Source: Aeromonas finlandensis (GTDB lineage: Bacteria; Pseudomonadota; Gammaproteobacteria; Enterobacterales; Aeromonadaceae). From it: DNA of 41,455 nt. The stretch is from contig NZ_JRGK01000294.1 of NCBI RefSeq assembly GCF_000764645.1, forward strand, positions 1 through 41,455, given 5' to 3'. A program made the translations under genes and the position numbers. Every line of letters begins with the position of its first letter. The stretch's first letter is position 1. The notes under the pieces are model-generated. The model did not search any database, had not been told where the DNA came from, and saw only the letters and a program-made list of their open reading frames with translations. This document shows positions 1 through 6,887 of the stretch, piece by piece.

Positions 1-954
1 GCGCAGGGCGGGGGGGGTCAGCACGAAGCCGACCCGCAGGCCGCCGCAGGCGATCTTGGCCAGACTGCCCAGATAGATGACTCGCTCCGGCGCCAGATTG
101 ACCAGCGGCTGCGGGTGTGGCTCCGGCAACAGGCCGTTGACGTCATCCTCGATGATCAGCAGATCGTGGCGGCGGGCGATGGCGACGATGGACTCCCGCC
201 GCGCCAGACTCATGATGGCGGTGGTGGGGTTTTGCAGGGTCGGGGTGAGGTAGAGCAGCTTGGCCCGGCGGGTGCGGCAGGCGGCGTCCAGCGCCTCGGG
301 CAGCAGCCCCTCCTCATCCATCGCCAGTCCCACCACCTGATTCTTCAGCTGACGGGCGTTGCCCAGCATGCCGGGGTAGCTCAGCCCCTCGCACAGGATG
401 GTCTCCCCCACGCACTGGGTCGCCAGCAGCGCCAGCATGATGCCGTGCTGGGCGCCGTGGCTGAACAGCAGGCGATCCTCACTGCAGGCCACCCCTTGCT
501 CCGCCAGCCAGTCGACGAACTGCTGGCGCTGATCCGGCCGTCCCGCCTCCTTGTCGTAGCCGAGCAGGGCGTTGAGATCCCCGTCCGCCACTTCCCCCAG
601 CATGGGGCGAATGATGGCCGCCCGATCCAGCTGCACCGGCAGGTTCTGCCACAGCTCGATGCGGTGCCCCTCCTCCTGGCGGATCACCCACTCATTGGCG
701 GGATCCGTGTTCGCCTCCTTGACCCAGGTGCCGTGGCCCACTCGGGCGGCCAGCAGGCCGCGCCGCTCCGCCTCGCTGTAGGCGCGGGTGATGGTGCCGA
801 CGGTGACACCCAGGCGATCCGCCAGGGATCTGTGGGTGGGCAATCGGGTCTGCGGGGGCAGCTCGCCGCTCGCGATCCCCTGTTCGATCGCCTTGACCAG
901 CTTGAGGTAGAGGGGGCCATCGAAGGCCGCAAGGTCGGGGGTCCAGATTGTCAT
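1..954 (-). CDS. MocR/PdxR-type GntR-family transcriptional regulator (3' end cut by window edge)
   Basis: The 318 visible codons begin MTIWTPDLAAFDGPLYLKLV. Residues 1-70 form a GntR winged helix (PTHRSLADRLGVTVGTITRAY). The rest is a class I aminotransferase-like domain with the LLFSHGAQHGIMLAL and LYLTPTLQNPTTA segments, and a PLP-lysine region, SLAKIACGGLRVG, close to the window edge. Full MocR proteins are usually about 450-500 residues, so roughly a third is missing. Such proteins are PLP-sensing transcription factors acting on neighbouring genes. It is divergent from a LysE-family exporter, and the 115-bp gap holds a perfect 24-bp palindrome, so it probably controls that exporter and itself. 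The family call is firm; ligand and target are inferred. Confidence 0.9.
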   Translation of the reverse strand, partial: MTIWTPDLAAFDGPLYLKLVKAIEQGIASGELPPQTRLPTHRSLADRLGVTVGTITRAYSEAERRGLLAARVGHGTWVKEANTDPANEWVIRQEEGHRIELWQNLPVQLDRAAIIRPMLGEVADGDLNALLGYDKEAGRPDQRQQFVDWLAEQGVACSEDRLLFSHGAQHGIMLALLATQCVGETILCEGLSYPGMLGNARQLKNQVVGLAMDEEGLLPEALDAACRTRRAKLLYLTPTLQNPTTAIMSLARRESIVAIARRHDLLIIEDDVNGLLPEPHPQPLVNLAPERVIYLGSLAKIACGGLRVGFVLTPPALR

Positions 955-1027
955 GGTGACAATAAATCCATTGATCCAAATTTGTTCCCAATATAGCGTG
1001 AATTTCATCCCAATCACAACCAATAGC

Positions 1028-1051
1028 GCACATTGTATCGATACAATGTGC
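1028..1051. promoter_or_regulatory. 24-bp perfect palindrome, probable MocR operator
   Basis: The half-site GCACATTGTATC is followed directly by its exact reverse complement. It sits 18 bp before the exporter start codon and 73 bp from the regulator start, overlapping where the exporter's early transcript or Shine-Dalgarno region would be. The core TTGTATCGATACAA resembles GntR-family operators. Binding is inferred. Confidence 0.7.
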
Positions 1052-1069
1052 CAAATAAGGAGTCACAAT

Positions 1070-1666
1070 ATGACGATGGAGTGGTATGTCACCCTGTTCG
1101 GTTTTGCCGTACTCACCTGCGGTACGCCGGGGCCCAACAACCTGATGCTGACAGCCTCCGGCGCCAACTTCGGGGTGCGCCGCACCCTGCCACATCTGCT
1201 CGGGGTGGGGCTGGGGCAGCCGGTATTGCAGCTGGTGCTGGCGCTGGGGTTCTATCCCCTGTTCGAGCGCTGGCCCTTGCTGCGGCTCGGTTTGCAGATC
1301 TTCGGCAGCCTCTATCTGTTGTGGCTGGCCTGGCGTATCGCGGTGGCCGGTGCACCGGGGGATCCGGTCCGACGTGCCCGTCCGCTGACCATGCTGGAGG
1401 GGCTGGGCTTTCAGTTCCTGAACCCCAAGGCGTGGATGATGGGGATCTCCGCCATCAGTCTGTTCAGCCTGCCCGGCGCCAGTTACTGGCCGAGTCAGCT
1501 GGCGGTGATGGTCATGTTTGTGCTGGTGGCCCTGCCGGTCTGCTTTGTCTGGGTGCTGTTTGGCCATCAGCTGAGCAACTGGATCAGCTCGGATCGGGGC
1601 TGGCGGCGACTCAACGGATCCCTCGGTCTGCTGACGGCGCTCTGTGTAGTGATGCTCTGGTATTGA
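1070..1666 (+). CDS. LysE/RhtB-family amino-acid exporter, copy 1
   Basis: This 198-residue inner-membrane protein is full length for LysE-family exporters. It begins MTMEWYVTLFGFAVLTCGTP and carries the family N-terminal signature TPGPNN, followed by a GANFGVRRTLPHLLGVGLG loop and five to six hydrophobic segments. LNPKAWMM in the middle is also typical. The ATG at 1070 is chosen because AAGGAG ends seven bases upstream; an ATG two codons later is possible. Family members export amino acids such as lysine, arginine, homoserine or threonine; the substrate is not evident here. It is divergent from the MocR gene and followed 125 bp later by a paralogue. Confidence 0.88.
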   Translation: MTMEWYVTLFGFAVLTCGTPGPNNLMLTASGANFGVRRTLPHLLGVGLGQPVLQLVLALGFYPLFERWPLLRLGLQIFGSLYLLWLAWRIAVAGAPGDPVRRARPLTMLEGLGFQFLNPKAWMMGISAISLFSLPGASYWPSQLAVMVMFVLVALPVCFVWVLFGHQLSNWISSDRGWRRLNGSLGLLTALCVVMLWY

Positions 1667-1791
1667 GTCGTGTCGCGCTGATGGACGTGGGGGCCGAGAA
1701 AGAGCCATTTCTGACTTGTCGCCACAGGGCTGGCTCTGCATATTAGAAGGCTTTCCCCATAACGGGCGCGTTGCATCGACAAGAGGTTGAG

Positions 1792-2382
1792 ATGGATCTG
1801 AACTGGTTACTGCCCCTGGCGGGGTTTGCCCTGGTTACCTGCGGCACGCCGGGGCCCAACAATATGTTGCTCACCAGCGCCGGGGCTGCGCAGGGTTTTC
1901 GCCGCACGATTCCCCTGCTGGTGGGGGTAGTGGGGGGGATCAATCTGATGATCCTCGCTACCGCGCTGGGACTTGGCGTGGTGTTCGAGAAGGTGCCGCT
2001 GCTGCACGACGGCCTCAAGCTTATCGGCTCGGCCTACCTGCTCTGGCTGGCGTGGAAGGTGGCGACTGCCAGCGGCCCGGCCGAGGGCAATCGCCCGCTC
2101 ATTCCCGCCCATCAGGGGGCCATGCTGCAACTGCTCAACCCCAAGGCGTGGATGATGGCGCTCTCCGCCATCAGCGGTTTCACCCTGGCGGGGGAGGCCT
2201 ACTGGCCTTCCGCGTTCTGGGTGCTGGTGATCTTCTTTATTACCGGCCTCTACACCGGGGCGTTCTGGGTGCTTTTTGGTGCCCAGGTGCGGCAAATTAT
2301 CCGTACTGCCCGGGGCTGGCGGCGTTTCAATCTCGGCATGGGGCTGGCGACGGCTGCCTGTGTCGGGATGATCTGGATTTAG
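1792..2382 (+). CDS. LysE/RhtB-family amino-acid exporter, copy 2
   Basis: This 196-residue inner-membrane exporter is clearly paralogous to the preceding gene. Both share VTCGTPGPNN or LTCGTPGPNN near the N terminus, RRTxPxLxGV, LNPKAWMMxxSAIS and a C-terminal RGWRRxN motif. The ATG at 1792 (MDLNWLLPLAGFALV) is preceded by AGAGGT; an in-frame ATG seven codons earlier is less likely. Hydrophobic segments run through the whole chain. A hairpin at 2382-2400 and a stronger terminator at 2420-2439 end the unit. The two exporters may be co-transcribed under the MocR regulator, but the 125-bp gap leaves room for a separate promoter. Confidence 0.88.
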   Translation: MDLNWLLPLAGFALVTCGTPGPNNMLLTSAGAAQGFRRTIPLLVGVVGGINLMILATALGLGVVFEKVPLLHDGLKLIGSAYLLWLAWKVATASGPAEGNRPLIPAHQGAMLQLLNPKAWMMALSAISGFTLAGEAYWPSAFWVLVIFFITGLYTGAFWVLFGAQVRQIIRTARGWRRFNLGMGLATAACVGMIWI

Positions 2383-2439
2383 CCCGGGGTTGACCCGGGC
2401 CTTTACCGGCTGTCTTGTTGGCCCTGCGGGGCCTTTTTT
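2382..2439 (+). terminator. Double hairpin, terminator for the LysE pair
   Basis: The first stem (GCCCGGG/CCCGGGC, 2382-2400) has no good T-tract. The second stem (GGCCC/GGGCC, 2420-2433) is followed directly by six Ts and is a standard intrinsic terminator. Confidence 0.75.
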
Positions 2440-2508
2440 ATCTCTCCCGCGTTGCCTTGCCTGCAAGGGGGCGTGGTTCTGCCCTCCCTTGGGATGAAAG
2501 GAGCTGTT

Positions 2509-3207
2509 ATGAAATGTATCGGTCTGCTGGGTGGCATGAGCTGGGAGTCCACCGTCAGTTACTATCAGGCGCTCAATCGCGGGGTGCGGGCACAGCTCGG
2601 TGGTTTGCACTCGGCGCGGGTGCTGCTCAACAGTGTCGACTTTGCCGCTATCGAGCGGCTGCAGCATGCCGGTGACTGGCCCGCCACTGCGCGCCTGCTG
2701 GCGGCGGAAGCGCGCAAGTTGCAGGATGGCGGCGCCGATTTCTTGCTGATCGGCACCAACACCATGCACAAGGTTGCCCCCGAGATTGAGGCGGCCATCG
2801 ATATCCCGCTGCTCCATATCGCCGATGCCACCGCGGCCAAATTGCGGGCGGACGGGATAACCCGAGTCGGCCTGCTCGGTACCCGCTTCACCATGGAGCA
2901 GGATTTCTACAAGGGGCGCTTGCAGGAGCGCTTCGGCCTGACGGTGCTGGTACCCGATGAGGCTGGGCGGGAGCGGGTGCACCGGATCATCTATGACGAG
3001 CTCTGTCTGGGCGAGATCCGCGAATCGTCGCGGGCCGAGTATCTGGCCATTATCGCGGGGCTGGCGGCCGCTGGCGCCGAGGCGGTGATCCTCGGTTGTA
3101 CCGAGATTGCCCTGCTGGTGGGCGATGTCCGGGCGGCCGTGCCGCTCTACGACACCACCGCCATCCATGCCGATGCGGCAGTCGCGTTGGCACTGGCTTT
3201 CGATTAA
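2509..3207 (+). CDS. ygeA: Aspartate/glutamate racemase-family protein, YgeA type
   Basis: This 232-residue cytoplasmic PLP-independent racemase begins MKCIGLLGGMSWESTVSYYQ. The two catalytic blocks are GTNTMHK (T83, N84) and GCTEI (C197). In E. coli YgeA the catalytic pair is Thr and Cys at these same positions, instead of the two Cys of classical aspartate racemases, so this looks like a true YgeA orthologue. Other blocks such as HIADAT, GLLGTRFTMEQDFYKGRL and YDELCLGEI also match YgeA from memory. YgeA acts on a range of L-amino acids, so the exact substrate is uncertain. AAGGAG five bases before the ATG fixes the start. Confidence 0.88.
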   Translation: MKCIGLLGGMSWESTVSYYQALNRGVRAQLGGLHSARVLLNSVDFAAIERLQHAGDWPATARLLAAEARKLQDGGADFLLIGTNTMHKVAPEIEAAIDIPLLHIADATAAKLRADGITRVGLLGTRFTMEQDFYKGRLQERFGLTVLVPDEAGRERVHRIIYDELCLGEIRESSRAEYLAIIAGLAAAGAEAVILGCTEIALLVGDVRAAVPLYDTTAIHADAAVALALAFD

Positions 3208-3336
3208 TTAACTGGTCAGATCTCACTATTCTTGCTTGCCACATACCCCTTGCCATAAAAGCGTGTAAAATTGCGCCCTGATTTCTCCCGGCCAACTCGG
3301 GTTGGCCGCGACTCCCTAGCATGCAAGGCTGACATT

Positions 3337-4443
3337 GTGACTGAAGTAGATAGATTCGCGGATATTCGCCCCTACCGCGATGAAGAAGTGCCGGCAGCCA
3401 TCGAACGGCTGATCCAGGATGATGAATTTATCGGCGCCATCGCCAAGTATCGTTTCGGTTCCCTGATGAGTTGGCTGGGTTGGGCCATTCGCCCGATGAT
3501 CCGCCTGTTCCTGCGCCGCAAATGGTCAAAAGTGACCACAGTGCATCAGGTCCAGATGGGGGTAACCCGGTACATGTCCCGCATGATCGCCACCTCCACC
3601 AAAGGGGTGACCTTCTCCGGGATCGAGCATCTGAAGAAAGAGCAGGGCTATCTGTTTGTCTCCAACCACAGGGACATCGCCATGGACCCGGCGTTCGTCA
3701 ACTGGGGGCTGCACACCCACGGTTTCGATACCGTGCGCATCGCCATCGGTGACAACCTGCTGCGCAAACCCTGTGCCACCGAGCTAATGAAGCTCAACAA
3801 GAGCTTTATCGTCAAGCGCTCTGCCAAGGGGCCGCGGGAGATGATGAAGGTGCTGGGTGAGCTGTCTGCCTATATCGGCAACTCGGTCCATGAAGGTCAC
3901 TCCATCTGGATTGCCCAGAAGGAAGGGCGCGCCAAGAATGGCGATGACAAGACCGATCCCGCCATCCTCAAGATGTTCTATGTCGACGGCAAGAAGCAGA
4001 AGATCGACTTCGTCGACTATATGCGCAGCCTCAATATCGTGCCGGTCAGTATCAGCTACGAGCTGGACCCCACCGACAAGGCCAAGGCGCGCGAGCTCTA
4101 CGAGAAGTCGGTCAACGGCTGCTACGAGAAGGGCGAGTTTGAAGATATCGAGAGCATCGTCGCCGGTATCGTCGGCATGAAGGGGCGGGTACACGTCTCC
4201 TTCGGCGCCCCCATCACCGAGGGCTTCAGCGATCCGGATGAACTGGCCGCGCTGATCGACAAGGCGATTTGGAGCAGCTACCACCTCTTCCCCAGCAACT
4301 ATCTGGCGGCAGATGTCTCAGGCAAGGCCAATACCATCGAGCAGGCTGCCTTCCTGACCCGTCAGTCAGAGGTGCCGGAAGAGCACAAGGCGATCTGGCG
4401 TGCCATGTACGCCAAACCGGTGGAAAACGCCCAAAAGGCTTGA
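3337..4443 (+). CDS. PlsC-like 1-acyl-glycerol-3-phosphate acyltransferase family protein
   Basis: This protein of about 368 residues carries an acyltransferase domain. The catalytic NHX4D motif is visible as SNHRDIAMDP, and IWIAQKEGRAKNGDD fits the family's second substrate-binding block. The middle also has LRKPCATELMKLNKSFIVKR. It is longer than ordinary PlsC (about 245 residues), with N- and C-terminal extensions, and resembles the conserved acyltransferase-domain proteins of aeromonads and vibrios. It is expected at the inner face of the cytoplasmic membrane in phospholipid acyl transfer, but substrate is unknown. I chose GTG at 3337 with AAGG nine bases upstream; an ATG at 3271 would add 22 unconvincing residues. 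Confidence 0.8.
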   Translation: MTEVDRFADIRPYRDEEVPAAIERLIQDDEFIGAIAKYRFGSLMSWLGWAIRPMIRLFLRRKWSKVTTVHQVQMGVTRYMSRMIATSTKGVTFSGIEHLKKEQGYLFVSNHRDIAMDPAFVNWGLHTHGFDTVRIAIGDNLLRKPCATELMKLNKSFIVKRSAKGPREMMKVLGELSAYIGNSVHEGHSIWIAQKEGRAKNGDDKTDPAILKMFYVDGKKQKIDFVDYMRSLNIVPVSISYELDPTDKAKARELYEKSVNGCYEKGEFEDIESIVAGIVGMKGRVHVSFGAPITEGFSDPDELAALIDKAIWSSYHLFPSNYLAADVSGKANTIEQAAFLTRQSEVPEEHKAIWRAMYAKPVENAQKA

Positions 4444-4478
4444 ATGAAACCGGTTGTAACGCGGTTTGACGAAAAAAA

Positions 4479-4501
4479 CGGGCGCTGATGCGCCCGTTTT
4501 T
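4479..4501. terminator. Intrinsic terminator after the acyltransferase gene
   Basis: The stem CGGGCGC/GCGCCCG with loop TGAT is flanked by a run of seven As on the left and five Ts on the right, so it could work in both directions. Confidence 0.88.
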
Positions 4502-4632
4502 GCGTCTGGTCAAAGTCGAGGGTGAAAGGGTGGTGAATAATATGGTTTCAGCTGGTACGATCACTGTGTAAATGGGATTATACCTCTTGGCAAGGTGCTT
4601 ATTAGTGTGTAACAGTGCCCCCATAGCTGAAC

Positions 4633-4683
4633 ATGAGCAAAAGCTCTAAACCGGTTTGCACGGATTGCAGACGGTATTATTGA
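4633..4683 (+). CDS. Possible 16-residue leader peptide upstream of the YhcH-family gene
   Basis: A short ORF reads MSKSSKPVCTDCRRYY. Its TGA touches the base of the hairpin at 4683-4705, and the next gene starts 51 bp after that hairpin. A small ORF followed directly by a terminator resembles an attenuation leader, and the CxxC pair is unusual for a random peptide. Against it, no clear Shine-Dalgarno precedes the ATG. A possible promoter (TTGGCA at 4587, 17-bp spacer, TAACAG) lies upstream, but the -10 match is poor. Treat it as tentative. The rest of the 313-bp gap from 4444 to 4756 holds the terminator at 4479 and nothing else I recognise. Confidence 0.22.
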   Translation: MSKSSKPVCTDCRRYY

Positions 4684-4705
4684 AGGACCTGTAAAGGTCC
4701 TTTTT
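4683..4705 (+). terminator. Terminator or attenuator hairpin before the YhcH-family gene
   Basis: AAGGACC pairs with GGTCCTT across the loop TGTAAA, and the T-run continues to 4705. It lies inside the 5' region of the next gene, so it either ends a short upstream transcript or attenuates that gene. Confidence 0.65.
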
Positions 4706-4756
4706 CATTGACCAGCAAAGATGCTGTGCAGATACATCTAACAGGAAGCAGACGCC

Positions 4757-5227
4757 ATGATCACCGGTAGCCTGAACACCCTGCAGCGGACGCCGCTGCC
4801 CGTCCCGTTGGCCCGTATTATGGCCGAGGTGGTGAAGAGCGTGGCTCACTGGGGTGAGGCACCGCTCGGCAAGACCGAGATCGATGGTCTGAACCTGTTC
4901 TGTCTGGTGAGCGAAGATGTGACCGAGCCCGCGGCGGATCGCCGTGGCGAATTCCATCAGCACTATCTCGATATCCAGCTGCTGCTGCGCGGTGAAGAGT
5001 GGATTGGTGTGGGCCCCCACGACTACGTGAGCGACGGCGCCGACCATCCCCATCCTGACCTCTGGTTTGTCGATGACGAGCAGACCAGCTATCTGACACT
5101 GCAACCGGGTGACTTCGCCATCTTCTGGCCGGGCGAGCTGCACCGCCCGCTCTGCACCTTCAACCAGCCCGCCAAAGTGAAGAAGCTGGTGGTCAAGGTG
5201 CACAGAGATCTGCTGGCCAGCTGCTGA
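4757..5227 (+). CDS. YhcH/YjgK/YiaL (DUF386) family protein
   Basis: This 156-residue cytoplasmic protein begins MITGSLNTLQRTPLPVPLAR. It has the cupin-like DUF386 pattern: EFHQHYLDIQLLLRGEEWIGV, then GDFAIFWPGELHRPLC, then VKKLVVKVH near the C terminus. The conserved His and Glu residues (HQHYLD, ELHRP) are the presumed metal ligands. Family members (E. coli YhcH, YiaL, NanQ) are linked to sugar or sialic-acid catabolism, and NanQ acts as an anomerase. No sugar genes are adjacent, so the substrate cannot be inferred. AGGAAG eight bases upstream supports the ATG. Confidence 0.85.
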   Translation: MITGSLNTLQRTPLPVPLARIMAEVVKSVAHWGEAPLGKTEIDGLNLFCLVSEDVTEPAADRRGEFHQHYLDIQLLLRGEEWIGVGPHDYVSDGADHPHPDLWFVDDEQTSYLTLQPGDFAIFWPGELHRPLCTFNQPAKVKKLVVKVHRDLLASC

Positions 5228-5238
5228 GCGCTATCCTT

Positions 5239-5280
5239 GGGTGTCAGACACCCGACCACGACAGGGCCGCTTGGCCTGTC
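5239..5280 (+). terminator. Two hairpins after the YhcH-family gene
   Basis: GGGTGTC/GACACCC (5239-5253) is an almost closed palindrome. GACAGG/CCTGTC (5260-5280) forms a second stem with a small bulge. Neither has a T-tract, so termination is only possible, not clear. Confidence 0.35.
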
Positions 5281-5290
5281 ATGAATGGAA

Positions 5291-5436
5291 GCGAGTGCTA
5301 CGCACCACTGCTGCGTTGAGACTCACAAGAATTGAAACCAGTGATACGCACCCTTGATGCGTATTTACTGTGAAGACCAAGAATTGAGACGAGTGATATG
5401 CACCTCTAATGTGTTGAGACTCGCAAGAATTGAAAA
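5291..5436. repeat. Three degenerate tandem units of about 50 bp upstream of ackA
   Basis: Units lie at 5291-5338, 5339-5390 and 5391-5436. Each starts near GAGTGATACGCACC, has an internal imperfect inverted repeat of the type ACGCA-N7-TGCGT, and ends with ACTCACAAGAATTGAAAC or a variant. The copies differ by substitutions and a small insertion. They occupy most of the 317-bp gap before ackA and would fall in its promoter or 5' leader. Their role is unknown. Confidence 0.75.
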
Positions 5437-5449
5437 ATTGGGCGCACCC

Positions 5450-5523
5450 TCCTGCGACCATAAGCCCCCGGCAGGGGAATCCCATCCTCTTTTGGATGAC
5501 ACGACACTGTCGGCGTAAAGCCG
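5450..5523 (+). other. Structured leader region of ackA
   Basis: Between the repeat array and ackA lie several small inverted repeats: CCCCGGCAGGGG, CATCCTCTTTTGGATG, and TCGGC-GTAAA-GCCGA (5509-5523), the last ending shortly before the AGGAAG Shine-Dalgarno. The 5' leader may fold, but I do not recognise a known riboswitch. Confidence 0.3.
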
Positions 5524-5544
5524 AAGCACAGGAAGATGTAGAAC

Positions 5545-6744
5545 ATGAGCAAGTTGGTATTGATCCTTAACTGCGGTAGCTCTTCCCTGAAATTTGCCGT
5601 AATGGACGCCAAAACAGGTGAGGACATGCTGTCCGGCCTGGCCGAATGCTTCAATCTGGATGATGCACGTATCAAATGGAAACTCCACGGGGTCAAGGGC
5701 GAAGCCATGCTGGGAGCGGGTGCCGCTCACCAGGAGGCCCTCGACTATATCGTGGGCCACATCCTGCCGCAGGATCCGACTCTGGCCGAGCAGTTGGTGG
5801 CCATCGGTCACCGCATCGTTCACGGTGGCGAGCAGTTCTCCCGCTCCGTGCGTATCGATGACAGCGTGATTGCCGGTATCGAAGCGGCCATTCCGTTCGC
5901 CCCGCTGCACAACCCGGCACACCTTATCGGCATCCGTGCCGCGCTGAAGGTGTTCCCGCAGCTGGCCGAGAAGAACGTGGCTGTATTCGACACCGCTTTC
6001 CACCAGACACTGCCGCAAGAGGCCTACCTCTATGCGCTGCCGCACAAGCTCTATCGCGAACACGGTATCCGTCGTTACGGTGCTCACGGTACTTCTCACC
6101 GCTATATCGCGGACGAAGCCGCAAAAGAGCTGGGCAAGCCGTTGAATGAACTGAACATCATCAACTGCCACCTGGGCAATGGTGCCTCTGTCTGCGCCAT
6201 CAAGAACGGCGAATCCGTTGACATCTCCATGGGTCTGACTCCGCTGGAAGGTCTGGCGATGGGCACCCGTTGTGGCGATATCGATCCGGCTGTGGTGTTC
6301 TTCATGCACGACCAGCTTGGTTACAGCGTGGATGACATCAACCGCACCCTGACCCGTGAGTCCGGTCTGCTGGGGATGACCGAAGTGAGCAGCGACTGCC
6401 GCTACGTCACCACCAACTACGCCACCGACGCCGGTGCCAAGCGTGCGCTGGATGTCTTCACCTACCGTGTGGCCAAGTATGTCGGCGCCTATGCCGCTGC
6501 CATGGACGGTCGTCTGGACGCCGTTGTCTTCACCGGTGGTATCGGTGAGAACGCCGCCATGGTGCGCGAGATGGTGCTGGCGCGTCTGGCCCTGTTCGGC
6601 TTCAAGGTGGACAAAGAGGCCAACAATGCCGCGGTACTGGGTGGCGAAGGCCGCATCACCACCGCCGACAGCCGTTGCGCCATGGTGATCCCGACCAACG
6701 AAGAACTGGTTATCGCTCGCGATGCCCTGAGCCTGGTCTGCTAA
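5545..6744 (+). CDS. ackA: Acetate kinase
   Basis: Acetate kinase interconverts acetate plus ATP and acetyl phosphate plus ADP in the cytoplasm. At 399 residues it is full length. Signatures include [14 protein letters not shown] (N9), GHRIVHGG (R90, H93), VFDTAFHQ (D149), GAHGTSHRY (H181), [13 protein letters not shown] and FTGGIGENA. The ATG has AGGAAG nine bases upstream. In many gammaproteobacteria ackA is followed by pta; here a strong terminator and a mechanosensitive channel gene follow, so pta must lie elsewhere. The long repeat-bearing leader suggests post-transcriptional or promoter-level control. Confidence 0.97.
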   Translation: MSKLVLILNCGSSSLKFAVMDAKTGEDMLSGLAECFNLDDARIKWKLHGVKGEAMLGAGAAHQEALDYIVGHILPQDPTLAEQLVAIGHRIVHGGEQFSRSVRIDDSVIAGIEAAIPFAPLHNPAHLIGIRAALKVFPQLAEKNVAVFDTAFHQTLPQEAYLYALPHKLYREHGIRRYGAHGTSHRYIADEAAKELGKPLNELNIINCHLGNGASVCAIKNGESVDISMGLTPLEGLAMGTRCGDIDPAVVFFMHDQLGYSVDDINRTLTRESGLLGMTEVSSDCRYVTTNYATDAGAKRALDVFTYRVAKYVGAYAAAMDGRLDAVVFTGGIGENAAMVREMVLARLALFGFKVDKEANNAAVLGGEGRITTADSRCAMVIPTNEELVIARDALSLVC

Positions 6745-6764
6745 GCCAGCCTCGCTCTGCATCA

Positions 6765-6786
6765 ACGCCCGGCCTGTGCCGGGCGT
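6765..6786 (+). terminator. Intrinsic terminator of ackA
   Basis: The stem ACGCCCGGC/GCCGGGCGT has loop CTGT and is followed by a mixed T-rich tail (TGTCGTTTC). It separates ackA from the channel gene. Confidence 0.75.
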
Positions 6787-6887
6787 TGTCGTTTCTGGCG
6801 TCCGCCGATTTGACATGGGGGAGGGGCGCTGTACCCTGACCACCACTGTTTTTGCAGCCCTGGTGCTGCCCGGTTCGGGAGAGAGGA

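Noticed and set aside
5291-5436. CRISPR-like array upstream of ackA
   Set aside because: Only three degenerate units, no unique spacers between conserved repeats and no cas genes. A tandem duplication fits better.
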